Positions 7,021 through 13,673 of a stretch of DNA of 25,217 bases are shown piece after piece. Within the stretch, counting starts at the first letter, position 1; each line of letters opens with the position of its first letter. The DNA comes from DASZYF01 sp035545535 (lineage in GTDB: Bacteria > Actinomycetota > Actinomycetes > Mycobacteriales > CAJCIY01). The position numbers were made by a program, and so were the translations under genes. The stretch is taken from assembly GCA_035545535.1 (NCBI GenBank), contig DASZYF010000008.1, forward strand, positions 1-25,217. Reading direction: 5' to 3'. The notes below the pieces were generated by a model. That model was not told the origin of the DNA. It saw only the letters and a list, made by a program, of their open reading frames with translations, and did no database searches.

Positions 7021-8336
7021 CGGAGCCGTCCATCCCGCTCGCGTCCATCGAGCGCGCCTTCGAGGGCGTCATCCCGGCGTCGATCTCCACGTGCGCCCCC
7101 GACGGCACGCCGAACGTCAGCTACCTGTCGGTCGTGCGGCGGGTCGATGACGAGCGCGTGGCGATCACCAACCAGTTCTTCAGCAAGACGACCCGCAACC
7201 TGCGCAACGACCCCCGGTTCCTGCTGCGCGTCGTCGACCCGGTGACGATGGAGCAGTACGACCTGCGGGGGAAGTACCTGCACACCGAGGCCAGCGGGCC
7301 GATGTTCGACAGCATGCGGGTGCAGCTGGACGCCGTGGCCGCGCAGACCGGCATGACGGGGACGTTCCGGCTGAGAGGCATCGACGTGCTGCGGGTCGAC
7401 CGGTGCACCCGAGTCGGTGACGCACCGCCGGCGACCGCGCCCGCCGCGAGCAACGAGCAACCGCTCGCGGCGCTCGGGATCCTCGTGCGGCGCTTGGCGG
7501 GCAGCGGTGACCTCGCCGAGGCGACGCGGGTCGTGTGCGAGTCGCTCGAGGACCTGTTCGGCTTCGGCCACTCGATGGTGCTGCTCGCCGACGAGACGAC
7601 CGAGCGGCTCTTCGCCGTCGCCGCGCACGGCTACGCCGAGGGACACGTCGGCGCGGAGATCGCCTTCGGCGAAGGCCTCATCGGCATCGCCGCGCAGCGC
7701 CGCCAGATGGTCCGCGTCACCGCACTCGCCCGCAGCCGACGCATGGCGTCGGCGGTCGAGGGCGCCGACCTGCAGGAGCTGCCCCTGCGCGGCCTGCCCG
7801 ACGCGCAGAGCCTGATCGCGGCGCCGATGCTCCTGCAGGGCCGTCTCGTCGGCGTGCTCTACCTCGACGCGGCGGAGGTCGGTGCGTTCGACGCGCGCGC
7901 CGCGGAGGTCGTCGAGGTCGTGGCCGGCCACCTCGCCGTCACGATCGCGCTGCTCGAGGCCGGCGGCTCCGACCCGGCCCGGAGGGAACCCGCCCCCCGT
8001 CCCTCGAAGGCCACGACGCTGAAGGCCGTGCTGCACGACGAGGACGGCAGCCTCTTCGTCGACGGCGACTACATCATCCGCGGCATCCCTGGCCGCATCC
8101 TCGGCCGGATGCTCACTGAGCACATCGCGAGCGGCCGCACGACCTTCACGAACAAGGAGCTGCGCCTCGATCGCAGCATCGGGCTGCCGATCGGCAACGA
8201 CAACCTCGAAGCGCGGCTGCTCGTCCTCCGCCGGCGGCTCGAGGAGAAGGCCTGCGGCATCGCCGTCGAACGGGTCGGCCGCGGGCGGATCGAGCTCGTC
8301 CTCGGCGGTCCGGTGGAGCTGCTGGCCCAGTCGTGA
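7017..8336 (+). CDS. PPOX-GAF-winged-helix fusion protein, putative one-component sensor
   Basis: This 439-residue protein has three parts. Residues about 1-135 are a PPOX split barrel (STCAPDGTPNVSYLS, then NQFFSKTTRNLRNDPRF). Residues about 150-315 are a GAF domain, with FGEGLIGIAAQRRQMVRV and SLIAAPMLLQGRLVGVLYLD as recognisable GAF strands. Residues about 335-439 resemble an OmpR-type winged helix, with FVDGDYIIRGIPGRILGRML and a basic helix RLLVLRRRLEE followed by a short hairpin. The start GTG 7017 overlaps the preceding stop. The architecture suggests a flavin-, F420- or ligand-responsive DNA-binding protein, but no effector domain beyond the putative winged helix is visible. It is followed by a hemerythrin-like gene, hinting at oxygen, NO or redox signalling (inference). 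Confidence 0.82.
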   Translation: MTEPSIPLASIERAFEGVIPASISTCAPDGTPNVSYLSVVRRVDDERVAITNQFFSKTTRNLRNDPRFLLRVVDPVTMEQYDLRGKYLHTEASGPMFDSMRVQLDAVAAQTGMTGTFRLRGIDVLRVDRCTRVGDAPPATAPAASNEQPLAALGILVRRLAGSGDLAEATRVVCESLEDLFGFGHSMVLLADETTERLFAVAAHGYAEGHVGAEIAFGEGLIGIAAQRRQMVRVTALARSRRMASAVEGADLQELPLRGLPDAQSLIAAPMLLQGRLVGVLYLDAAEVGAFDARAAEVVEVVAGHLAVTIALLEAGGSDPARREPAPRPSKATTLKAVLHDEDGSLFVDGDYIIRGIPGRILGRMLTEHIASGRTTFTNKELRLDRSIGLPIGNDNLEARLLVLRRRLEEKACGIAVERVGRGRIELVLGGPVELLAQS

Positions 8337-8440
8337 AGGAGTAGGGACGGAGAAGGAACAAAGGAGGTCTGACCAAGAGATTCGGAAGGTCGTCCGTTCG
8401 TAGCGTCGTCGCGACCCACCACCCACACCAGGAGGACGCG
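8337..8440 (+). promoter_or_regulatory. Intergenic region with a -10 candidate, an unpaired Shine-Dalgarno and the hemerythrin RBS
   Basis: AGGAGG at 8430-8435 is five bases before ATG 8441 and is the ribosome binding site of the hemerythrin-like gene. TAGCGT at 8401-8406 is a possible -10 element. AAAGGAGGT at 8360-8368 is a near-perfect anti-16S match but has no ATG, GTG or TTG at normal spacing; only an in-frame CTG touches it. No hairpin terminator is seen after the GAF gene. Confidence 0.45.
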
Positions 8441-9142
8441 ATGACCCACTCGGCCCCAACGACCCTGCCCCCGCTGCCCGACCTCGCGACGTTCGACATC
8501 TACCGGGAGGTGCACAAGGGCCTGCGAGCCGAGCTCTTCGGGCTCGTCACCGCCGCCGGGGCGCTCGACGTGGACGACGCGGCCGCTCGGGCCCGGTTCG
8601 TCACCCGGTTCGCCCGGGTCGACGACATGCTCGGGCTGCACCACGGCCACGAGGACGGCGGTGCCCTCGACGAGTGCATCGCGAAGCACGCGCCGCACCT
8701 CCTCGCGCCACTGCACGAGGCGCACCGGCGCTTCGTCGGCGAGATCGCGATCCTGCGGGAGATCGTCATCGGCCTGCAGACCGCGGCCGACGCTGCCGAG
8801 CTCTACGACCGCGCGATCGCCTTCGTCGTGTCCTACCTGGGGCACATGCGCTTCGAGGAGCACGAGGTCATGCCGGCCCTGCGCGCGGCGGCGACGATCG
8901 AGGAGCTGTTCGCCGTCGAGATGAGCATCCGCACGTCGATGCTCCCCGAGACGATGGTGCTGTTCATGCGGGCGATGCTCCCCGCGATGAACAGCGACGA
9001 GCGGACGGCGATGCTCGGCGCCATGAAGGCCGGCGCCCCGGCCGAGGCCTTCGCCCTGTTCTGGGCGACCGCGGCCGAAGTCCTCAGCCCCGAGGATCTC
9101 GACGTCGTCGCGCGGCGCATCGACGGTCTCGTCGAGGCCTGA
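8441..9142 (+). CDS. Hemerythrin-like (HHE cation-binding) protein
   Basis: In this 233-residue mainly helical protein, the metal-ligand pattern of the HHE domain is present: H25 (EVHKGL), H67-xxx-E71 (LHHGHED), H92/H95 (LHEAHRRF) and H135 with E139/E140 (YLGHMRFEEHEVMP). These would bind a di-iron centre in a four-helix bundle over about residues 15-150. The C-terminal 80 residues are helical and not recognised. ATG 8441 has a strong AGGAGG five bases upstream. It follows the PPOX-GAF-wHTH gene by 104 bases on the same strand and is closed by a strong hairpin. Oxygen or NO binding, or iron handling, are known family roles; which applies is unknown. Confidence 0.87.
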   Translation: MTHSAPTTLPPLPDLATFDIYREVHKGLRAELFGLVTAAGALDVDDAAARARFVTRFARVDDMLGLHHGHEDGGALDECIAKHAPHLLAPLHEAHRRFVGEIAILREIVIGLQTAADAAELYDRAIAFVVSYLGHMRFEEHEVMPALRAAATIEELFAVEMSIRTSMLPETMVLFMRAMLPAMNSDERTAMLGAMKAGAPAEAFALFWATAAEVLSPEDLDVVARRIDGLVEA

Positions 9143-9170
9143 CGACGGTCGTCGGCGTGAGCCGCGTCAC

Positions 9171-9210
9171 CCAGTGGGGGCACCGCCACCGCCGGCGGTG
9201 CCCCCGCTGG
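9171..9210 (+). terminator. Strong hairpin terminator after the hemerythrin-like gene
   Basis: The left arm 9171-9187 pairs with 9194-9210 over 17 positions: 12 perfect GC-rich pairs next to the loop (GGGGGCACCGCC with its complement), one U-G wobble, then CCAG/CTGG. The loop is ACCGCC. There is no U tract after it, as is common in high-GC actinobacteria. It starts 28 bases after the stop at 9142 and could act in either direction. Confidence 0.75.
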
Positions 9211-9221
9211 ACGCGCTCCGG

Positions 9222-9227
9222 TAGATT
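9222..9227 (+). promoter_or_regulatory. Putative -10 element of the Snf2 helicase gene
   Basis: TAGATT fits TANNNT and lies just after the terminator hairpin. Transcription would start near 9234, leaving a leader of about 150 bases before TTG 9384. No clear -35 box is visible. Confidence 0.4.
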
Positions 9228-9242
9228 CGGAGCTGCGCACGG

Positions 9243-9383
9243 CGGCGATCTGGCGATCGCCGGCGAGCACGCCACTCCTCTCCGCGGGGCCGGCCACCGG
9301 CTCGGTCCCGTTCGTCGGTCGCTTCGGCGGCCGCGGGGATGCGTGTCCCCGCATGCCGCGGGGACCGATCGAAGGGCTGGTCC
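9243..9383 (+). promoter_or_regulatory. Candidate structured 5' leader of the Snf2 helicase gene
   Basis: Several stems are visible. CGGCGATC (9243-9250) pairs with GATCGCCG (9255-9262) across a TGGC loop. The 9-base repeat CCGCGGGGA occurs at 9331-9339 and 9356-9364, and TCCCCGC (9346-9352) between them can pair over seven bases with either copy, giving mutually exclusive hairpins. CGGTCCC (9303-9309) can also pair with GGGACCG (9361-9367), competing for the second copy. The ribosome binding site GAAGGG follows at 9371-9376. The layout resembles an attenuator or translational switch. I do not recognise a known riboswitch class, and GC-rich DNA pairs easily by chance. Confidence 0.4.
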
Positions 9384-11504
9384 TTGGCCACAGACGGCCG
9401 GAGTCGCGGCGGGGCTCCCGCACGTCCGCAACGCCGTCCGGGTCACCGCGACGAGCAGGGGATCATCCCCGTGCTTGCCATGGCGGCTCGCGACGTCGAG
9501 CAGCGCGTCGAGCGGGGCCAGGGCGGCCCGCCGGTGCGCGACCGCTTCCAGGCCGTCGCCCTCCTGGCCCGGGCCGAGCGCGAGCGGCTCCGGGCCGACA
9601 CGACGCTCGGCGCCACGAAGAAGGCCGCCGAGCTGAAGCGCGTCGACGGCATCGCGGCGATCCTCGCCCGCACCGCGGCGCAGGGCTCGTCGCTGTTCAG
9701 CCTGCTCGCCGACGACGCCCCGGTGTCCGACGGCGCCCGGCGCCTGGTCAAGGAGATGTCGGCCGCCGCCGGCGTCGACGGTCCGGAGATCGCCGAGCCG
9801 GCGCCCGTGGCGAGTGCCGTCACCGCCCGCGCCGAGCGGCAGGTCGTGCCGCGCTCGGCGATCTCGCGCCAGCTGGCCAACCCGTTCCTGGAGCCGGACT
9901 TCTCGCAGCTCGGCGCCCGCCCCAAGGCCCGGCTGCTCGCCGGCTGGGAGCTGCTCGCACCGCTGCTGCGCGCGTTCGAGGAGACCACCGCCGGCGCGCC
10001 GTCGTGCATGGCGCTCCCCGCGCCCGGCTCGCTCGTGGCTCCCGGCGGCCGCCTGCTCATGCCGCACCAGGCGCAGGTCGTCGCCGCCGCCGCGCAGGGC
10101 CACCGCACGTTCCTGCTCGCCGACGAGCCCGGCCTCGGCAAGACCGCGCAAGCGTTGCTCGCCGCCCAGGCCGCCGACGCGTTCCCGCTGCTCGCCGTGG
10201 TCCCCAACGTCGTCAAGGCGAACTGGGCGCGCGAGGTGAACCTCTGGACGCCGCTGCGCAACTCGACCGTCGTGCACGGCGACGGGGAGAACGTCGACGC
10301 CTACTCCGACGTCGTCATCCTCAACTACGAGCTGCTCGACCGGCACATCGGCTGGCTCACCACGCACGGCTTTCGCGGCATGGTCGTCGACGAGGCGCAC
10401 TTCATCAAGAACAAGCAGTCGCAGCGCTCACAGCACGTGCTCGAGCTCGCGGACAGCATCCGGCTGCGCACGCCGCGGCCGCTGATGATGGCGCTCACCG
10501 GCACGCCGCTCATCAACGACATCGAGGACTTCCTCGCGATCTGGCACATGCTCGGCTGGATCGACGACAAGGAGCCCCGCGGCGAGCTCATGCAGAAGCT
10601 CGAGGAGATCGGCCTCACGCCGGCCGACCGCGGGTTCCTGCCCGCTGCGCGGCAGGCCGTCGTCGACATGGGCATCGTGCGGCGCCGCAAGATCGACGTG
10701 GCCGCCGACATCCCCGCGCGCCGCATCGCCGACCTGCCGGTCGAGCTCGACGGCGCGATGGGCCGCTCCATCCGCGAGGCCGAGAAGAAGCTCGTGCAGC
10801 GGCTCGTCAAGCGGTACGACAGCGCCATCGCCGCGCGCGCGTCGAACGAGGAGATCGTCGGCATCGACCACGACCTCGTGCGCCGCGTCGCCGGCTGGGA
10901 GCGGCAGGAGGCCGCCGAGAGCAAGAGCGACGACAACGTGTTCGCGCTCATGCGCCGCATCGGCCAGGCGAAGGCCGGGCTCGCGGCCGACTACGCGGTG
11001 CAGCTCGCGCGCAGCGCCGGCAAGGTCGTGTTCTTCGCCCGCCACATCGACGTGATGGACGCGGCCGAAGAGGCGTTCGCCGCGCAGGGCCTGCGCTACT
11101 CCTCCATCCGGGGTGACCAGACCGCCAAGGCCCGCCAGAAGAACGTCGACGACTTCGTGAAGGACCCGGACGTCGCGATCGTCGTCTGCTCGCTCATGGC
11201 GGCGGGCGTCGGCATCAACCTCCAGGTCTCGTCCAACGTCGTGCTGGCCGAGCTGTCCTGGACCGACGCCGAGCAGACGCAAGCGATCGACCGCGTGCAC
11301 CGCATCGGCCAGGACCAGCCGGTCACCGCCTGGCGCATCATCGCCGCGCAGACGATCGAGTCGCGCGTGGCCGAGCTCATCGACAGCAAGGCGGGTCTCG
11401 CCGCGCGCGCCCTGGACGGATCGGACGAAGAGGTCACCTCGTCCGCCGACGTCCAGCTCGACGCCCTCATCTCGCTGCTGACCGAGGCACTTGTCGCGCG
11501 CTGA
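9384..11504 (+). CDS. Snf2-family superfamily II DNA helicase/ATPase
   Basis: In this 706-residue protein the seven SF2/Snf2 motifs are visible in order: motif I DEPGLGKTA (near residue 247), motif II VVDEAHFIKN (near 335), motif III MALTGTPLIND (near 370), motif IV KVVFFARHIDV, motif V SLMAAGVGINLQ, and motif VI QAIDRVHRIGQDQPVTAWRI (near 635). The first 200 residues are helical, charged and unrecognised. TTG 9384 is preferred because GAAGGG lies seven bases upstream and the product begins ATDGRSRGGAPARPQRR. ATG 9339 would start inside the leader repeats, and ATG 9481 would lose the basic tail. Such proteins remodel DNA or protein-DNA complexes using ATP. No nuclease, methylase or defence partner is adjacent, so a housekeeping DNA-repair or remodelling role is as likely as any. 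Confidence 0.9.
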   Translation: MATDGRSRGGAPARPQRRPGHRDEQGIIPVLAMAARDVEQRVERGQGGPPVRDRFQAVALLARAERERLRADTTLGATKKAAELKRVDGIAAILARTAAQGSSLFSLLADDAPVSDGARRLVKEMSAAAGVDGPEIAEPAPVASAVTARAERQVVPRSAISRQLANPFLEPDFSQLGARPKARLLAGWELLAPLLRAFEETTAGAPSCMALPAPGSLVAPGGRLLMPHQAQVVAAAAQGHRTFLLADEPGLGKTAQALLAAQAADAFPLLAVVPNVVKANWAREVNLWTPLRNSTVVHGDGENVDAYSDVVILNYELLDRHIGWLTTHGFRGMVVDEAHFIKNKQSQRSQHVLELADSIRLRTPRPLMMALTGTPLINDIEDFLAIWHMLGWIDDKEPRGELMQKLEEIGLTPADRGFLPAARQAVVDMGIVRRRKIDVAADIPARRIADLPVELDGAMGRSIREAEKKLVQRLVKRYDSAIAARASNEEIVGIDHDLVRRVAGWERQEAAESKSDDNVFALMRRIGQAKAGLAADYAVQLARSAGKVVFFARHIDVMDAAEEAFAAQGLRYSSIRGDQTAKARQKNVDDFVKDPDVAIVVCSLMAAGVGINLQVSSNVVLAELSWTDAEQTQAIDRVHRIGQDQPVTAWRIIAAQTIESRVAELIDSKAGLAARALDGSDEEVTSSADVQLDALISLLTEALVAR

Positions 11505-11519
11505 ACCACCGGGCTGCCC

Positions 11520-11525
11520 TAGGGT
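11520..11525 (+). promoter_or_regulatory. Putative -10 element upstream of the 118-residue gene
   Basis: TAGGGT lies 15 bases after the helicase stop. A start near 11532 would leave a short leader carrying GAAGGGG (11547-11553) before ATG 11563. Confidence 0.35.
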
Positions 11526-11562
11526 CGGCCAGGACGACGACGTCACGAAGGGGTACAGGCGA

Positions 11563-11919
11563 ATGACCGAGGCCACGGCACCGAAGGACAGTGCGATCGA
11601 GGACTCCGCGCCCGAGGAGTCCGCGCCCGCGGACCTGCTTTCCGAAGAGGCGATCGAAGAGGTCGCCGAGAAGACGGCCGCGGACGTCGCCCACGACGCC
11701 GCCACTCCCCCGCCGGCGCCCACCGGCATCAAGGCGCAGGCCATGCAGGTCGCGCTCAAGGGCTTCATGAAGCTCCCGCCGCCCGCGCAGCAGGGCGTGA
11801 TGAAGGGAGCCATGACGGTCGGCCCGGTCATCGCGAAGGCCGCGCCGCACATGAAGAAGGTGCTCGCCGGCACGGGCGCGCTCGTCGTCCTCCGCAAGGT
11901 CCGCCACCGCGGCAAGTGA
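11563..11919 (+). CDS. Hypothetical small protein, acidic N-terminus and basic C-terminus
   Basis: I do not recognise this 118-residue protein. Residues 1-45 are acidic and rich in Ala, Glu and Asp, with a near-repeated EDSAPEESAP stretch. There follows a PPPAPTG linker and a basic region with KAQAMQVALKGFMKLPPPAQQGVMKGAM, then a moderately hydrophobic stretch VLAGTGALVVL and a basic tail RKVRHRGK. The C-terminal half could be an amphipathic or membrane-associated segment. ATG 11563 has GAAGGGG ten bases upstream; the open frame continues back to 11491 but without a ribosome site. Strong codon bias supports it being a real gene. It lies between the helicase and the GNAT gene without overlap. 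Confidence 0.68.
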   Translation: MTEATAPKDSAIEDSAPEESAPADLLSEEAIEEVAEKTAADVAHDAATPPPAPTGIKAQAMQVALKGFMKLPPPAQQGVMKGAMTVGPVIAKAAPHMKKVLAGTGALVVLRKVRHRGK

Positions 11920-11935
11920 GCTGATGCGGGGCTGG

Positions 11936-11952
11936 CCCGCCGCGTCGGCGGG
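11936..11952 (+). terminator. Small hairpin after the 118-residue gene
   Basis: CCCGCCG at 11936-11942 pairs with CGGCGGG at 11946-11952 around a CGT loop, 17 bases after the stop and immediately before the next -10 candidate. There is no U tract, so termination is only plausible. Confidence 0.35.
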
Positions 11953-11958
11953 TACGAC
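11953..11958 (+). promoter_or_regulatory. Putative -10 element of the GNAT gene
   Basis: TACGAC is followed by six bases and ATG 11965, the recurrent leaderless spacing. The last base departs from TANNNT. Confidence 0.3.
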
Positions 11959-11964
11959 GCCCGC

Positions 11965-12279
11965 ATGCACCTGACCGTCCCCGGAGTCGTCGTCGGCCAC
12001 GATCGCGAGCGACGCGCGTACGTGGGCCTGCTCGACGGCACCGAGATCGGCCGCGCCGAGTACGTGACCGACGGCGAACGGGTCGTCATGGACCACACCG
12101 TGACCGAGCCGGCGTACCGAGGGCGGGGCGTCGCCGCGGCCATCGTCCGGTACGCCCTCGAGGACCTGCGCGCGCAGAACAAGCGGCTCGTGCCCGCCTG
12201 CTGGTTCGTGCGCGACTTCATCCAGGCCAACCCCGAGTACCGGGACCTCCTCGGCGACGACACCGCTGCGCGAGACTGA
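11965..12279 (+). CDS. Small GNAT-like N-acetyltransferase (YjdJ/Gcn5-like, PF14542 type)
   Basis: The 104-residue protein has the compact GNAT-like fold of the YjdJ family. Early strands include LLDGTEIGRAEYV, then MDHTVTEPAYRGRGVAAAIVRYALEDLRAQ, which carries the acetyl-CoA pyrophosphate-binding motif RGRGVA. The family C-terminus CWFVRDFIQANPEY follows. Length matches the family (about 90-110). No Shine-Dalgarno is seen, and a -10-like element sits directly upstream. The downstream hydrolase starts three bases after its stop, so the two are probably cotranscribed. The natural acetyl acceptor is unknown for this family. Confidence 0.85.
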   Translation: MHLTVPGVVVGHDRERRAYVGLLDGTEIGRAEYVTDGERVVMDHTVTEPAYRGRGVAAAIVRYALEDLRAQNKRLVPACWFVRDFIQANPEYRDLLGDDTAARD

Positions 12280-12282
12280 GGT

Positions 12283-13200
12283 GTGAGCACCGCTTCACCG
12301 GTCCGGCACGTGACCGTCAGCAGTCCCGGCAGCCCCGTGGTCGAGCTCGCCTACGAGACGTTCGGCGACCCGCAGGCGCCGCCCGTGCTGCTCATCATGG
12401 GCCTCGGGACCCAGATGCTCGCCTGGCCCGACGCGCTCTGCGAGGACCTGGCGGTGCGCGGCTTCTACGTCGTGCGCTTCGACAACCGCGACGTCGGGCT
12501 GTCCACGCACCTGCACGACCTCCCCGTGCCGGGGCTGCGCGACCTCGCGCTCCGTCGCCGGCCGCCGTACTCGATCCGCGACCTCGCCGAGGACGCGCGA
12601 CGTCTCATGGACGCCCTCGGGCTCGCGTCCGCGCACGTCGCCGGGGCGTCGATGGGCGGGTTCATCGCCCAGACGCTCGCCCTGCACCACCCCGACCGTG
12701 TGCGCAGCCTCACGCTCGTCATGACCTCGACCGGCTCCCGTCTCGTCGGATATCCGCGACCCGACCTGGTGCGGCGGCTGATCCGCGGCCGGCGCGCGAC
12801 CAACCGCGACGAGGCGATCAGCGCCGCGCTCGAGACGTTCGCCGCGATCGGCTCCCCCGGGTTCGACCCGGACCTCGAGTACCGCCGGGACCTGGCCGGG
12901 CGCAGCTACGACCGCGGCTACAACCCGCGCGGCTACCGCCGCCACCTCGCGGCGAGCATGGCGCAGTCGAACCGCACCGCCCGGTTGCGGGCGCTGCGCA
13001 TCCCCACCGTCGTGGTGCACGGCCTCGCCGACCCGCTCGTGCACGTCAGCGGCGGCAAGGCGATCGCGAAGGCGATCCCGGGGGCCCGGTTCGTCGGCGT
13101 GCCCGGCATGGGCCACGACCTGCCGCGGGAGGTGTGGCCGCAGCTCGCCGACGAGATCGCGACCGTCGCGCGGGCCGCCGACGACGCCCGCAACGACTAG
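12283..13200 (+). CDS. Alpha/beta hydrolase
   Basis: This is a 305-residue alpha/beta-fold hydrolase. The oxyanion region is LIMGLGTQMLAWPD and the strand-turn after it is RFDNRDVGLS. The nucleophile elbow GASMGG carries Ser123, the acid is probably Asp250 in VHGLADPLV, and the base is His278 in GMGHDLP. The D-N-R-D-x-G-x-S sequence is typical of the RdmC/DhaA-like esterase group found widely in actinobacteria. The start is GTG three bases after the GNAT stop, suggesting translational coupling. The substrate is unknown; esterase activity is the default family expectation. Confidence 0.9.
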   Translation: MSTASPVRHVTVSSPGSPVVELAYETFGDPQAPPVLLIMGLGTQMLAWPDALCEDLAVRGFYVVRFDNRDVGLSTHLHDLPVPGLRDLALRRRPPYSIRDLAEDARRLMDALGLASAHVAGASMGGFIAQTLALHHPDRVRSLTLVMTSTGSRLVGYPRPDLVRRLIRGRRATNRDEAISAALETFAAIGSPGFDPDLEYRRDLAGRSYDRGYNPRGYRRHLAASMAQSNRTARLRALRIPTVVVHGLADPLVHVSGGKAIAKAIPGARFVGVPGMGHDLPREVWPQLADEIATVARAADDARND

Positions 13201-13230
13201 GTCGCACGCGTAGGAGCGCAGACCGCGGGG

Positions 13231-13236
13231 TACTCC
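13231..13236 (+). promoter_or_regulatory. Putative -10 element of the small membrane protein gene
   Basis: TACTCC is followed by seven bases and ATG 13244. It is the same hexamer as the one before the UvrA-like gene. Confidence 0.35.
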
Positions 13237-13243
13237 TGGCGGC

Positions 13244-13660
13244 ATGATCGTCATCGGTGTCCTGCTGCTCGCTGCTGCCGCCGTCGTCACCGTCGTGGGC
13301 GTCCTGCACAACCACGGGAGTGGGCACGCTCTGGGCAGCCGGGTCGAGGTGCTCGGCTACCACCTCGATGGCTCGACCGGGAAGCTCCTGCTCGCGGGCG
13401 TCGTCGTCGGCGCGGTCGGCATGCTCGGTCTGTCGATGATGGTCGGCGGCGCGGCGCGGCATCGCAGCCGGGCCCGGGCGCTGCGCGCCGAGCGACGCGA
13501 GCTGCGGGCGGCGGCCGACGCCGCTCCCGCGGCGAGCGGCTACTACGCGCCGGCCGACCCGGCGACCACCGCCATGCCGGCGACCGCCGGACGGCACGCG
13601 GAGGCGACGGCGGAGCGCCGCCACTGGTGGAGCCGGCACCGCTCCGCCGCGACCACCTGA
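13244..13660 (+). CDS. Small two-helix membrane protein of unknown function
   Basis: This 138-residue protein has two clear membrane helices: about residues 2-21 (IGVLLLAAAAVVTVVGVL) and about 48-68 (LLLAGVVVGAVGMLGLSMMVGG). A short loop with HNHGSGHALGSR separates them, and a basic cytoplasmic tail RHRSRARALRAERRELRA follows. The remainder is Ala-rich and ends WWSRHRSAATT. The positive-inside rule would place both termini inside. I do not recognise a family; similar small membrane proteins of actinobacteria are uncharacterised. It ends 13 bases from the convergent ScyD-like gene. Confidence 0.75.
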   Translation: MIVIGVLLLAAAAVVTVVGVLHNHGSGHALGSRVEVLGYHLDGSTGKLLLAGVVVGAVGMLGLSMMVGGAARHRSRARALRAERRELRAAADAAPAASGYYAPADPATTAMPATAGRHAEATAERRHWWSRHRSAATT

Positions 13661-13673
13661 CCCCTCCCCGCCG

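Noticed and set aside
8674..9636. 320-codon plus-strand frame across the hemerythrin stop, terminator and helicase leader
   Set aside because: It is out of frame with both real genes, reads through a 17-pair hairpin, and has Arg-rich shadow composition.
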